A stretch of DNA of 64,000 nucleotides from Nocardia iowensis (GTDB taxonomy: Bacteria; Actinomycetota; Actinomycetes; Mycobacteriales; Mycobacteriaceae). The translations under genes and the position numbers were made by a program. The notes beneath the pieces are model-generated. The model made no database searches. It was not told where the DNA came from and was given only the letters and a program-made list of their open reading frames with translations. Positions 7,985-16,911 of the stretch are shown one piece after another; the first letter of the stretch is position 1; each line of letters opens with the position of its first letter. The stretch covers positions 7,998,001 through 8,062,000 of the forward strand of contig NZ_CP078145.1 of NCBI RefSeq assembly GCF_019222765.1, in the 5' to 3' direction.

Positions 7985-8781
7985 ACAACCTCCATCGCGA
8001 ACTCGCGCCGATCACCGACGAGGCGTGGTCGGCAATCGGGGAAGAGGCGACGCGCACCTTCAAACGGCACATCGCCGGGCGTCGCGTCGTCGACCTGTCC
8101 GGCCCGCACGGCCTCGACTACGCCGCGGTCGGCACCGGGCACACCACCCCGATCGCCGCGCCCGACGAGGGCGTCATCGCCCGGCAGCGGGTGGTCGCGC
8201 CGCTGGTCGAGCTGCGGGTGCCGTTCCGGCTCTCCCGCGAGGAACTCGACAACGTCGAACGCGGCGCCAACGACACCGACCTGGATCCGGTGAAGGACGC
8301 CGCGAAGCGAATCGCGTTCGCCGAGGACCGGGCCATCTTCGAGGGCTACCCGGCCGCCGAGATCACCGGCATCCGGGCCAGTTCGACCAACCAGGCGATC
8401 GCACTGCCGAATGATCCGCGCCTGGTGCCGGAGTCCGTCACCCAGGCGCTCACCGCATTGCGACTGGCGGGCGTGGACGGACCGTACTCGGCGCTGCTGA
8501 GCGCGGACCTCTTCACGGCGGTCAGCGAGACCTCCGACCACGGCCATCCGATCCGCACCCACATCGAGCGCCTCATTCCGGACGGCGAGATCATCTGGGC
8601 GCCCGCCATCGACGGCGCGTTCGTGCTGACCACCCGCGGCGGCGACTACGACCTGCGGATCGGCCAGGACCTGTCGATCGGCTACCTGTCGCACGACGCC
8701 GAGTCGGTGCAGCTGTACTTCCAGCAGAGCCTGACCTTTCTGGTGTACACCGCCGAGGCCGCGGTCGCGCTGGAAGCCTGA
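7981..8781 (+). CDS. Encapsulin shell protein (family 1)
   Basis: 266 residues from ATG 7981, in ATGA overlap with the DyP gene. The sequence matches the HK97-fold encapsulin family: MNNLHRELAPITDEAWSAI at the N-terminus (the helix that contacts cargo tags), FKRHIAGRRVVDLSGPHG, the long spine-helix region FAEDRAIFEGYPAAEI, and a C-terminal YFQQSLTFLVYTAEA. Length equals that of 60-subunit (T=1) mycobacterial and Brevibacterium shells. The product self-assembles in the cytosol around the upstream DyP peroxidase. No other cargo-tagged protein is seen nearby. Confidence 0.96.
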   Translation: MNNLHRELAPITDEAWSAIGEEATRTFKRHIAGRRVVDLSGPHGLDYAAVGTGHTTPIAAPDEGVIARQRVVAPLVELRVPFRLSREELDNVERGANDTDLDPVKDAAKRIAFAEDRAIFEGYPAAEITGIRASSTNQAIALPNDPRLVPESVTQALTALRLAGVDGPYSALLSADLFTAVSETSDHGHPIRTHIERLIPDGEIIWAPAIDGAFVLTTRGGDYDLRIGQDLSIGYLSHDAESVQLYFQQSLTFLVYTAEAAVALEA

Positions 8782-8852
8782 CCCAGCCGAGGTGTGCGGT
8801 AGTGCGGTGCGCGGTAGCGTGTGCCGCAGCACGCCGGAAGCAGGTAGATGAG

Positions 8853-9383
8853 ATGACAATGGTGCGGGCGGGTGTGGTGCCCACACAGCGCGCGGTGCTC
8901 TACAGCTGCCTCGGGATCCTCGTGACCGTGGCGCTGTGCGCGGCGGTGGTCGCCCTGTTCGGGGTGAACCGGGTGGTCACCGGGTTGCTGCTCGGCGCGG
9001 TCGCGGGCGTTGCCGTGGTGGCGGCGCTGTTCACCAGGGACGCCATCGTGCTCACCGAGCGGGTGATCTACCGGCGCACCCCGTGGACGGAGTCCAGCAT
9101 CGATTGGGATCGCGTGGTCGCCGGACGCTTCACCCTCGACGAACGATCCCGCTGGTCGCTCGCACTCGACCTGGTCGGCGGGGACGAACAACACGGCGAA
9201 TTGGTACTGCTGTCGATCCCGCCGGTGCTCGGACCGGTCTCGGGCGCCTACGACCTGCGTAAGCGGGAGCAGGTCACCGAGATCCGGGACATGTTGCGGC
9301 GCAAGCGCATTCCGGTGACCGTACTGCCGGAGATCGCCGGTGCGCTGCAACAGCACTGGCAGATCGCGCCGCCGACGCGCTGA
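8853..9383 (+). CDS. Membrane protein with PH-like cytosolic domain, unknown function
   Basis: 176 residues from ATG 8853; an upstream extension to 8802 is possible but is low-complexity. Two adjacent hydrophobic segments (about residues 15-35 and 38-58: LGILVTVALCAAVVALFG, and VVTGLLLGAVAGVAVVAALF) form a hairpin anchor. The remainder is soluble, with beta-rich IVLTERVIYRRTPWTESSIDWDRV resembling bacterial PH-like domains. It lies 71 bases after encapsulin. The gap contains repeated GTGCGGTA-like words but no clear signal. No catalytic motif is seen; a function is not proposed. Confidence 0.7.
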   Translation: MTMVRAGVVPTQRAVLYSCLGILVTVALCAAVVALFGVNRVVTGLLLGAVAGVAVVAALFTRDAIVLTERVIYRRTPWTESSIDWDRVVAGRFTLDERSRWSLALDLVGGDEQHGELVLLSIPPVLGPVSGAYDLRKREQVTEIRDMLRRKRIPVTVLPEIAGALQQHWQIAPPTR

Positions 9384-9456
9384 GCTCCGACCCGCGGCCG
9401 CATCGTCACCCGGCGAGGCCTGCTCACGCGCCGGGACACCGGCGGCTCGTTTCCGA

Positions 9457-9462
9457 TACGTT
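9457..9462 (+). promoter_or_regulatory. Candidate -10 box (leaderless) for the TerD-domain gene
   Basis: TACGTT lies 7 nt before GTG 9470, with no ribosome binding site. TTG 9461, an earlier possible start, lies inside the box. Confidence 0.35.
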
Positions 9463-9469
9463 GGCAAGT

Positions 9470-10816
9470 GTGTCGATGACAAAGGGCTCCAACGTGCCGG
9501 TGCCGACGTCCGCCGTCCGGATCGAACTGGGCTGGCAGGGCGGGCCAGGGGTGCCCGACGCCGACGCTTCGGCGCTGCTGCTGGCCGCCGGAAAGGTGCG
9601 CACGGACGCCGACTTCGTCTTCTACAACCAGCCCGCGCATCCGTCCGGCGCGGTCCGGCACGAGGGCAAGCAGCAGGGGCCGACCGTGCTCGACGTGCTG
9701 TGGGCGAACCTGGACCAGGTCGAACCGCAGATCGACAGCATCGTGCTCGCCGCGTCCGCGGATGGCGGCACCTTCGGCCAATTCCATGGCCTCTATGTAC
9801 GTTTGCTGGATCCGGGCAACGGCGCCGAGGTGGCGCGATTCGACAGCGTCGGCGCGAGCACCGAGACCGCCTTCGTGCTCGGCGAGCTGTATCGGCGCCA
9901 GGGGGCGTGGAAGTTCCGCGCGGTCGGGCAGGGCTACGACTCCGGGTTGGCCGGTCTGGCCACCGATTTCGGCATCTCGGTCGACGATGCCCCGGCACCC
10001 GCCGCACCGCCGCATCAGTTCGCCCCGCCGCCACCGCCCGCCGCGCCGCCGCATCAGTTCGCCGCCCCACCGCCACCGCCCCCGCCTGCTCCGCAGTACG
10101 CACCGCCGCAACCCGCGGGTCCGCACGTCGCGCCACCGGCCCTCCCCGGGCAGCAGTCCGGATCGGTCGCACCGCCGCCGGACGCACCGGTCAACCTGAG
10201 CAAGATCTCGCTGACCAAGGAAGCGCCCTCGATTTCGCTGACCAAGCAGGGCGCGACCGGGGGCGTGATGCGGATCAACCTGAACTGGTCCGGTGCCACC
10301 GACAGCCGACGCGGGTTCGGCAAACGCAAGCGCGGTCTCGATTTGGACCTGTGCTGTTTCTGGGAGCTGACCGACGGAACCAAGGGCGCCATCGGCCCAC
10401 TCGACGGGTTCGGCTCGTTGCAGCAGCCGCCCTTCATCCAACTCGACAAGGACGATCGGACCGGCGCCGTCGCGGCAGGCGAGAACCTCGACATCAACCT
10501 GGACCACACCGCGCGGTTCCGCCGGATTCTGGTGTTCGCCTCGCTGTACGAAGGCACCGACGATTTCCGTGGCGTGCACGCTACGGCCACGCTGTACCCG
10601 ATCGGCTCGCCGCCGATCGAGATGTCGGTGAGCGGGTGCACCGACAATTCGCGGGAGATGGTGCTCGCGTTGATCGAAAACGTCAACGGGGAGTTCGTGG
10701 TTCACCGTCAAGGGGTGTTCATCCGGCCGCCTGCCCGGCGCCCGCTGTGGGGGAAGATGGAAGTCGACAAGGCCTACCGCTGGGGCCTCGAGTGGGGACG
10801 TAGCGCGGGGAAGTAG
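9470..10816 (+). CDS. Double TerD-domain protein with Pro/Ala-rich linker
   Basis: 448 residues from GTG 9470. An N-terminal TerD domain (VSMTKGSNVPVP, then RTDADFVFYNQPAHPSGAV, DSIVLAASADG) covers about residues 1-175. A Pro/Ala/Gln linker (about 178-240) contains two copies of PPHQF. It is followed by a second TerD-like domain opening SKISLTKEAPSISLTKQG and containing LDLDLCCFWELTDG and FRRILVFASLYEG. TerD proteins are calcium-binding and are tied to tellurite resistance and envelope or phage stress in other bacteria; the acidic DLDLCC segment fits the metal site. No other ter gene is in the window. The gene converges on a TetR gene, 3 bases between stops. Confidence 0.85.
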   Translation: MSMTKGSNVPVPTSAVRIELGWQGGPGVPDADASALLLAAGKVRTDADFVFYNQPAHPSGAVRHEGKQQGPTVLDVLWANLDQVEPQIDSIVLAASADGGTFGQFHGLYVRLLDPGNGAEVARFDSVGASTETAFVLGELYRRQGAWKFRAVGQGYDSGLAGLATDFGISVDDAPAPAAPPHQFAPPPPPAAPPHQFAAPPPPPPPAPQYAPPQPAGPHVAPPALPGQQSGSVAPPPDAPVNLSKISLTKEAPSISLTKQGATGGVMRINLNWSGATDSRRGFGKRKRGLDLDLCCFWELTDGTKGAIGPLDGFGSLQQPPFIQLDKDDRTGAVAAGENLDINLDHTARFRRILVFASLYEGTDDFRGVHATATLYPIGSPPIEMSVSGCTDNSREMVLALIENVNGEFVVHRQGVFIRPPARRPLWGKMEVDKAYRWGLEWGRSAGK

Positions 10817-10819
10817 GTC

Positions 10820-11497
10820 TCAGGCCGGTTCGAGCTGGGCCAGCAGCAACTGCGCCCGGCCACGAAGCGCGTCCAGGTCGCCGGGCCAGCCGAGGACCCG
10901 CAGCGCCGCCTCGGGGATCGTCCGCTCCGCGAAGACCGGCGCGCTGCCCTCGTCCGAACGCATGTTGATCACCATCTCGACCAGCCGGAACGGCAGCGCC
11001 GCCGCGCCGACGATGCCCGCGCCGCCGGCTTCGGCCAGCACCGCCGCCGCCAACGTCTCGTAGTGCCCACGCAGTTCGTCGCGCCGCAGCCGGAACGCGG
11101 CGAACCGCTCGGTGCGCAGTTCCGGAAGCAGATACAGCGCACCCAGATTCCACCGGGCCGCGCAGAGTTGGCGCACATCGAACCAGGCCAGCGCATACAG
11201 CCGCGCGGGCGTCGGTTCCCGCACATCGCGCAATCGCTCCGCGAGTTCCAATGGGGCAGCTATGGTTTCGACAAGCAGCGCATCGAGGATGTCATCCTTG
11301 GCGGCGAAGTGGTGATAGAGCGATGCCTGACGGATGCCGACCGCGTCGGCGACCACACGGGTGGAGGTGTTCGCATAACCATTGGTGGTGAACAGCTCCC
11401 CGGCAGCGTCCAGGATCTCGGCGCGCGGCGTCTGGCCGCGACGGCGTCGTTGCTCCACTCGAGGACGGCCGGGGCCGAAGTTTGCCACAAGGTTCAT
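10820..11497 (-). CDS. TetR family regulator, probable control of the permease/DUF1989 operon
   Basis: 225 residues. The N-terminal helix-turn-helix is clear: RAEILDAAGELFTTNGY, then TSTRVVADAVGIRQASLYHHF, then KDDILDALL. The C-terminal ligand domain has no specific signature. It is divergent from the permease operon across 141 bases that contain a 14-bp palindrome (11598-11611), so it probably represses that operon, with a nitrogen compound as a plausible ligand. The basic extension GPGRPRVEQRRRRGQTP before the helix-turn-helix is longer than usual. Confidence 0.85.
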   Translation of the reverse strand: MNLVANFGPGRPRVEQRRRRGQTPRAEILDAAGELFTTNGYANTSTRVVADAVGIRQASLYHHFAAKDDILDALLVETIAAPLELAERLRDVREPTPARLYALAWFDVRQLCAARWNLGALYLLPELRTERFAAFRLRRDELRGHYETLAAAVLAEAGGAGIVGAAALPFRLVEMVINMRSDEGSAPVFAERTIPEAALRVLGWPGDLDALRGRAQLLLAQLEPA

Positions 11498-11597
11498 TCT
11501 GGCAGGTCTCCGCTGGACCGATCCGCAACGCAGGCGTTACCGGGGTTACCCAAAGCGATACACGCGGGTCACCGAAAGCGCGATCGCCACCGCAAAA

Positions 11598-11611
11598 CTG
11601 TCAGCTGATAG
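11598..11611. promoter_or_regulatory. Candidate TetR operator before the permease operon
   Basis: CTGTCAGCTGATAG is a palindrome with one mismatched pair (arms CTGTCAG and CTGATAG), 27 nt before ATG 11639. It is followed by TAGGTATT, which may be the -10 region. The same intergenic region also holds a near repeat, GTTACC twice, around 11535-11550. Confidence 0.4.
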
Positions 11612-11638
11612 GTATTGGCCGCTCGCCGAAGGACCCTC

Positions 11639-13177
11639 ATGGCCACAACGTTCGTCCCCGCCCCGCCGCCCGACACCAGCCGGGACGGCGCCGACCTCGC
11701 CCGATTCGGCTATCAGCCGGTCCTGCGCCGCAAACTCGGCCGCTACGCCTCGTTCGCGGCCGGCTTCTCGTTCGTCTCCATCCTCACCACGATCTTCCAA
11801 TTCTTCGGCTTCGGCTATTCGTTCGGCGGCGCCGCCTTCTTCTGGACCTGGCCGATCGTGTTCGCCGGACAGTTCCTGGTCGCGCTGAACTTCGCCGAAT
11901 TGGCCGCGCGCTACCCGATTTCGGGCTGCATCTATCAGTGGTCGCGCCGCCTCGGCGGCGAGCTCGTCGGCTGGTTCGCGGGCTGGATGATGGTCATCGC
12001 GCAGATCGTGACCGCCGCCGCGGCGGCGATCGCACTGCAGGTGGTGCTGCCGTCGATCTGGCCGGGGTTCCAGCTGGTCGGCGACGACACCGCGCTCACC
12101 TCGTCGTCCGGCGCGACGAACGCGGTGCTGCTCGGCAGCATCCTGCTGGTGATCACCACGGTCGTCAACGTGCTCGGCATCGCCCTGATGTCACGGATCA
12201 ACTCGATCGGCGTCACCGTCGAGATCGTCGGTGTACTCGCGATCATCGCGCTGTTCTTCACGCACACCGAGCGCGGGCCCGGCGTGGTGCTGGACACCGA
12301 TCAAGCGGTGCCGGGCGCGTACTGGGCCGCGTTCCTGGTATCCGGGCTGATGGCCGCCTACGTGATGGTCGGCTTCGATTCCGCCGGTGAACTTTCCGAG
12401 GAAACGAAGAATCCGCGCCGGGTGGCGCCGCGCACCATCCTGACCGCGCTGGCGGTCTCCGCGCTCGGTGGCGGACTGCTGCTCCTCGGTGCGCTGATGG
12501 CCGCACCGAGCCTGTCCGACGGATCACTGGCCACGGACGGTTTGGCCTACGTGCTCACCTCGAAACTGGACAGCCCGGCGGGCAAGGTGCTGCTCGGCTG
12601 CGTTGCGGTGGCGGTCACGGTGTGCACCTTGGCAATTCAGACCGCGGGCTCGCGGCTGATGTTCTCTATGGCACGCGACGGGAAGCTGCCGTTCGCTCAC
12701 AGTCTGGCCGCGGTACATCCGCGCTTCGGTACGCCGGTGCTGCCTGCGGTCGTCATCGGCCTGCTCGGCATCGGCCTGCTGGTACTGAATCTCGGGAATG
12801 CCGCGATCTTCGCGACGCTGGCCAGTGTGTGCATCGTGACGCTGTACCTGGCTTACCTGTTGGTCACGGTGCCGCTGCTGATTCGCCGGTTCAAGGGCAT
12901 GCCCGCCGACGAAGCCAGCGAGACCGGCCTGTTCAGTCTGGGCCGCTTGGGATTCCCGATCAACGTGCTCGCGGTGCTGTGGGGCATCGCGATGGCGGTG
13001 AACCTGGCTTGGCCGCGTGCCGAGGTGTACACGCCGAACGGCGGCAGCTGGTGGATGCAGTGGGCCGCGCCGCTGTTCGTGCTGCTGGTGGTTGCCGTCG
13101 GAGCGGTCGTACACCGGTTGGTCGGCGGTACGCGGCGTGCCGCCGAAACCTCGGACGCCACAACACAATCCGTCTGA
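11639..13177 (+). CDS. APC-superfamily amino acid/amine permease
   Basis: 512 residues from ATG 11639 (GAAGGA upstream). About twelve hydrophobic segments are visible, with a soluble N-terminal end of about 35 residues. Segments such as FAELAARYPISGCIYQWSRRLGG are characteristic of the amino acid-polyamine-organocation family, in which the unwound first helix binds the substrate amine. SAGELSEETKNPRRVAPRTI is the conserved cytosolic loop. The neighbours point to import of urea, an amide, guanidine or a related nitrogen compound, but the substrate cannot be read from sequence. First gene of a four-gene operon. Confidence 0.9.
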   Translation: MATTFVPAPPPDTSRDGADLARFGYQPVLRRKLGRYASFAAGFSFVSILTTIFQFFGFGYSFGGAAFFWTWPIVFAGQFLVALNFAELAARYPISGCIYQWSRRLGGELVGWFAGWMMVIAQIVTAAAAAIALQVVLPSIWPGFQLVGDDTALTSSSGATNAVLLGSILLVITTVVNVLGIALMSRINSIGVTVEIVGVLAIIALFFTHTERGPGVVLDTDQAVPGAYWAAFLVSGLMAAYVMVGFDSAGELSEETKNPRRVAPRTILTALAVSALGGGLLLLGALMAAPSLSDGSLATDGLAYVLTSKLDSPAGKVLLGCVAVAVTVCTLAIQTAGSRLMFSMARDGKLPFAHSLAAVHPRFGTPVLPAVVIGLLGIGLLVLNLGNAAIFATLASVCIVTLYLAYLLVTVPLLIRRFKGMPADEASETGLFSLGRLGFPINVLAVLWGIAMAVNLAWPRAEVYTPNGGSWWMQWAAPLFVLLVVAVGAVVHRLVGGTRRAAETSDATTQSV

Positions 13178-13235
13178 TGTGCAGCGTGGTGGCGCTCCCG
13201 CCACCACCGCACAGCGCCCGCCGAAGGAGGCAACA

Positions 13236-13988
13236 ATGACCAGTACCTCATCCACCACCGGTGCCAGGGCGCACGCGCGTTCGCAGGCGGCCACCGCGGC
13301 CGTCGCGGAACCGGATCTGCCCGATGGTGTCGAGTCCACGAGAATTACCTTCACTCAGCGCATTCCGGGCGCGGGCTCCGCGAATGTCGTGCTCGGGCGC
13401 GGCACTCGGGTCCGGCTGGCCGACCCGACGGGCGCCGCATGTGCGCATCTGCTCCTAGTGCGCGCCGAGGCACCGTGGGAACGGCTGAATGTCGCGGACA
13501 CCGTAAAGGTTCCGTGGCAGGCCTACCTCGGCGACGGGCATCCATTGCTGTCCGACCAGGGCCGCGTTCTCGCCACCGTGCTCGCCGATACCTCGGGCAG
13601 GCACGACGCCCTGTGCGGGCCGACTGCCGAAGCCCGACAGCTGCTGTGCCTGGCCGGGGCCAAACATGGTCTGCAACCACGCGATATCGGACCGACGGTG
13701 TCGTTCTTCCGCGGCGTGCGCGTCGAATCCGACGGCGCGCTGACCGCCACCGGCAGCGCCGCCGCCGGTGCCTCGGTCGACCTGCTGGTGCACCTGCCGG
13801 TGATCCTGCTCGTCGCCAATGCCGCGCATCCGCTCGACGACCGCGCCGCCACCGATCTCGATGTCGTCGCCTGGGCCGCGCCGGAGGATCTGGCCGTCGC
13901 GCACAACACCGATCCGGAATACCAACGGGCCGTGGTGAACACCGAACGCGCCTGGTCGGCCGCACGCACAACGGAGGCAAGTCGATGA
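13236..13988 (+). CDS. Urea carboxylase-associated protein 2 (DUF1989)
   Basis: 250 residues from ATG 13236, with a strong GAAGGAGG site 6 nt upstream. The DUF1989 fold is recognisable from GRGTRVRLADPTGAACAHLLL and LADTSGRHDALCGP. Proteins of this family occur in pairs beside urea carboxylase and transporters; their chemistry is not settled, and guanidine or urea-derivative metabolism has been linked to such loci. The stop overlaps the start of the second DUF1989 gene by ATGA, suggesting coupled synthesis and perhaps a heteromer. Confidence 0.85.
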   Translation: MTSTSSTTGARAHARSQAATAAVAEPDLPDGVESTRITFTQRIPGAGSANVVLGRGTRVRLADPTGAACAHLLLVRAEAPWERLNVADTVKVPWQAYLGDGHPLLSDQGRVLATVLADTSGRHDALCGPTAEARQLLCLAGAKHGLQPRDIGPTVSFFRGVRVESDGALTATGSAAAGASVDLLVHLPVILLVANAAHPLDDRAATDLDVVAWAAPEDLAVAHNTDPEYQRAVVNTERAWSAARTTEASR

Positions 13989-14596
13989 CGTCTCGCACCA
14001 CCGTGCTCGACGAGATCGTCCCCGCCCGCTCCCCCTGGTCGGCGGTGGTCGCGGCGGGCGACCAGCTGGAGATCATCGATCTGCACGGCAACCAGGCGGT
14101 CGACTGCCTGTTGTATTCGGCGGCCGATCACACCGACCGCTACAGCGCGCAGGCCACCGTCGCCGCGCAGCGCAACATCTTCCTCACCACCGGCAGCGTG
14201 CTGCTGACCGATACCGGAACCGCCTTGATGACCGTCGTCGCCGACGACGTAGGCAACCACGACACCATCGCGGGCGCTTGCTCTCAGGAGTCGAACACGC
14301 TCCGCTACGGGCACCACACCCGCCACCAGCACGCCTGCGTGGAGAATTTCCTCGCCGCCGCGCTGCACTGGGGCCTCGGCAAACGCGACCTGGTGTCGAA
14401 TATCAACTGGTTCATGAATGTGCCGGTGGAAGCCGACGGCACGCTCGGTATCGTCGACGGATTGTCCGCTCCGGGAAAGAAAGTCACCCTGCGCGCCGAG
14501 GTCGATACGCTCGTCCTCGTCTCCAATTGCCCGCAGATCAATAACCCCTGCAACGGTTTCGACCCGACGCCGATCCGCATGGTGGTGTCGCGGTGA
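13985..14596 (+). CDS. Urea carboxylase-associated protein 1 (DUF1989)
   Basis: 203 residues from ATG 13985 in ATGA overlap with the preceding gene. The sequence contains [37 protein letters not shown], the Cys/His-rich [14 protein letters not shown] and a C-terminal [18 protein letters not shown]. These His and Cys residues could bind a metal, as proposed for the family. It is more conserved than its partner gene and is the typical UAAP1 form. The stop overlaps the next gene's start by GTGA. Confidence 0.87.
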   Translation: MTSRTTVLDEIVPARSPWSAVVAAGDQLEIIDLHGNQAVDCLLYSAADHTDRYSAQATVAAQRNIFLTTGSVLLTDTGTALMTVVADDVGNHDTIAGACSQESNTLRYGHHTRHQHACVENFLAAALHWGLGKRDLVSNINWFMNVPVEADGTLGIVDGLSAPGKKVTLRAEVDTLVLVSNCPQINNPCNGFDPTPIRMVVSR

Positions 14597-16665
14597 CCGT
14601 CACGGAACTGTCCGACGGTACGAAGCACACTGGCCATCCGCTCGAAACCAGCAGGTTTCCGCTCACGACCGTCGAAGTCATCCGTCCGGGAATGCGGACA
14701 ACAGTGCAGGATTGGCCGGGGCGAACCGGATATTGGCACGTCGGGGTCCCACCGTCTGGACCGATGGACGATCTATCGTTCCGGCTCGGCAATCGGGTAC
14801 TCGGCAATCCCGAAGGTGCGGCCGGGCTGGAGTGCACCCTCGGTGGTCCGGCGCTGAAGTTCGCCGCGCCGACCTGGGTGTGCGTCACCGGCGCACCGAC
14901 CGACGTCACGGTGGACGGCGTTCGGGTGGAGCAGTGGCGGACCGTTCGAGTCCCCGCGGGCGGCGTCCTCGACGTCGGTGCGGTTCGTGGACCGGGGATG
15001 CGCTGCTATGTACTGGTCGGGGGCGGCATTCAGTTGCCCGAATATCTCGGCAGCGCGGCTACATTCACCCTCGGACGGTTCGGCGGCAGAGACGGTGATG
15101 CCCTGCGCGGCGGCGCGGTTCTGCCGCTCGGTCCCCAGCACGGCCGCGTCGCGACCGCCGTCCCGATGGACGACCAGCCCGCGCTGTCCAGGCGTTGGGA
15201 GCTGGCGGTGACCGAAGGCCCGCACGGTGCGCCGGAGTTCTTCACCCGCACCGACTTCGGCACCATCCTCGGTACCGACTACCAGGTGCACTTCAACTCC
15301 GACCGCACCGGCGTGCGGCTCATCGGCCCGAAACCCGAGTGGGCGCGCACCGACGGCGGCGAGGCGGGACTGCACCCCTCCAACATTCACGACACCCCGT
15401 ATTCGGTTGGCGCGCTGGACTTCACCGGCGACACGCCGATCCTGCTCGGCCCCGATGGCCCGAGCCTCGGCGGCTTCGTCTGCCCGGTCACCGTGGTCGC
15501 CGCCGACCGCTGGAAGCTCGGGCAGCTGACACCCGGCGACGCCGTGCGTTTCGTGCCGATCCGTAGTGATCGCGCCGCCTCGGTCCGCGACCTGGGTCCC
15601 GCACGCCGTGCCGCCTGGCCCACCGTGCTGTCGGCGGGCGGCGACGGTGACGACGGAATACTGCGCCGCACCGACGTCGACGACGCGACCGGCGTGACCT
15701 ACCGCCGAGCGGGCGACGACGCTGTGCTCGTCGAATACGGCATCATGACACTGGACCTCGGCCTGCGCGCCCGCGTGCATGCCCTGCATCAGCACCTGCT
15801 CGCCGCGTGTGTGCGTGGCGTGACCGAACTGACCCCCGGCATCCGCTCGCTACAGATCCGGGTCGACCCGCAGGTGTTGCCGGTGCCCGTCCTGCTCGAT
15901 CTACTGGCCGAAGCCGAACAGCACCTGCCCGCCGCCGATCAGCTCGTCGTCCCCAGCCGCACCGTGCACCTCCCGCTGTCCTGGGACGACCCGGCCACCC
16001 GCGAGGCCATCACCCGCTACATGCACGGCGTCCGCGCCGACGCCCCCTGGTGTCCGTGGAATATCGAATTCATCCGCCGCATGAACGGATTGGCTTCAGT
16101 GGCAGATGTTTACGACACCGTCTTCGGCGCCGAATACCTCGTCCTCGGTTTGGGCGACGTGTACCTCGGCGCCCCGGTCGCCACCCCGACCGACCCACGC
16201 CACCGCTTGGTCACCACCAAATACAATCCCGCCCGTACCTGGACGCCGGAGAACGCGGTCGGCATCGGCGGCGCCTACCTGTGCATCTACGGGATGGAGG
16301 GGCCCGGCGGCTACCAGTTCGTCGGCCGAACCACCCAGGTCTGGAACCATCACGCGGGCCCGCTCGCCGGTCGCCCTGGCGCGGACCGGCGTCCCTGCTG
16401 CGGCGAAACGCCTTGGCTGCTCCGCTATTTCGATCGAATCCGCTGGTACCCGGTCGCCGCCGATGAGCTGCTCGACCTGCGCGCCGATTTCGCCGCGGGC
16501 AACGTCGAGGTGCACGCCGAGGACGGCGAGTTCCGCCTCGCCGACTATCGCGCCTTTCTGGCCGCCAACGAGGGATCCATCGCCGACTTCCGCGCCACGC
16601 AGGCAGCAGCCTTTGCCGCCGAACGGAACTCATGGCAGCTGGCCGGGGAACTCACCGCGGGATAG
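14593..16665 (+). CDS. Urea carboxylase-like carboxyltransferase (AHS2-AHS1 fusion) lacking biotin domains
   Basis: 690 residues from GTG 14593, overlapping the DUF1989 gene. The first part is the KipA/AHS2 (carboxyltransferase C/D) half: [20 protein letters not shown], then [17 protein letters not shown] and [20 protein letters not shown]. The second part is the KipI/AHS1 half: [15 protein letters not shown] and later [29 protein letters not shown]. Urea carboxylase is about 1200 residues: biotin carboxylase, this carboxyltransferase, then a biotin carrier. Only the middle part is present here, and no AMKMxx biotin site is seen. It must use a biotin carboxylase and carrier from elsewhere, or do different chemistry. 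Allophanate hydrolase is also absent. Confidence 0.88.
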   Translation: MTVTELSDGTKHTGHPLETSRFPLTTVEVIRPGMRTTVQDWPGRTGYWHVGVPPSGPMDDLSFRLGNRVLGNPEGAAGLECTLGGPALKFAAPTWVCVTGAPTDVTVDGVRVEQWRTVRVPAGGVLDVGAVRGPGMRCYVLVGGGIQLPEYLGSAATFTLGRFGGRDGDALRGGAVLPLGPQHGRVATAVPMDDQPALSRRWELAVTEGPHGAPEFFTRTDFGTILGTDYQVHFNSDRTGVRLIGPKPEWARTDGGEAGLHPSNIHDTPYSVGALDFTGDTPILLGPDGPSLGGFVCPVTVVAADRWKLGQLTPGDAVRFVPIRSDRAASVRDLGPARRAAWPTVLSAGGDGDDGILRRTDVDDATGVTYRRAGDDAVLVEYGIMTLDLGLRARVHALHQHLLAACVRGVTELTPGIRSLQIRVDPQVLPVPVLLDLLAEAEQHLPAADQLVVPSRTVHLPLSWDDPATREAITRYMHGVRADAPWCPWNIEFIRRMNGLASVADVYDTVFGAEYLVLGLGDVYLGAPVATPTDPRHRLVTTKYNPARTWTPENAVGIGGAYLCIYGMEGPGGYQFVGRTTQVWNHHAGPLAGRPGADRRPCCGETPWLLRYFDRIRWYPVAADELLDLRADFAAGNVEVHAEDGEFRLADYRAFLAANEGSIADFRATQAAAFAAERNSWQLAGELTAG

Positions 16666-16670
16666 TGGGC

Positions 16671-16823
16671 TCACCAGCCGAACAGCTCTGCCATTTCGAT
16701 CGATTCGTCGTCCCAGGCGCGTTCGATCGCTTCGCGCTCGGTGTCCGGAAGTTCGGGCGACCACCCGCAGCGGCGCCAGAAGTCTTCCCGGTGTTCCTGG
16801 CTCAATGGTTTCGGTTTGTCCAT
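16671..16823 (-). CDS. Hypothetical 50-residue acidic protein
   Basis: Opens at ATG 16823 with GAGG 7 nt upstream on the minus strand. The product (MDKPKPLSQEHREDFWRRCG, ending in MAELFGW) is hydrophilic, rich in Glu, Asp and Trp, with one cysteine. It lies 88 bases downstream of the epoxide hydrolase gene on the same strand and ends 5 bases from the carboxyltransferase stop. I do not recognise it. Its codon pattern and ribosome binding site make a real gene plausible. Confidence 0.5.
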   Translation of the reverse strand: MDKPKPLSQEHREDFWRRCGWSPELPDTEREAIERAWDDESIEMAELFGW

Positions 16824-16911
16824 GGCTGCACCTCGCCGACGGTCCTGCTGTCCATAATTGTGGGCCTGCTCCGGCGGCGACATGCCGGAACAGGCTCACG
16901 GACTTCGGGTT

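Noticed and set aside
11498..11638. Guanidine (ykkC) riboswitch before the DUF1989 operon
   Set aside because: The locus type made it worth checking, but I could not find the conserved ykkC core words; a TetR palindrome explains the region better.
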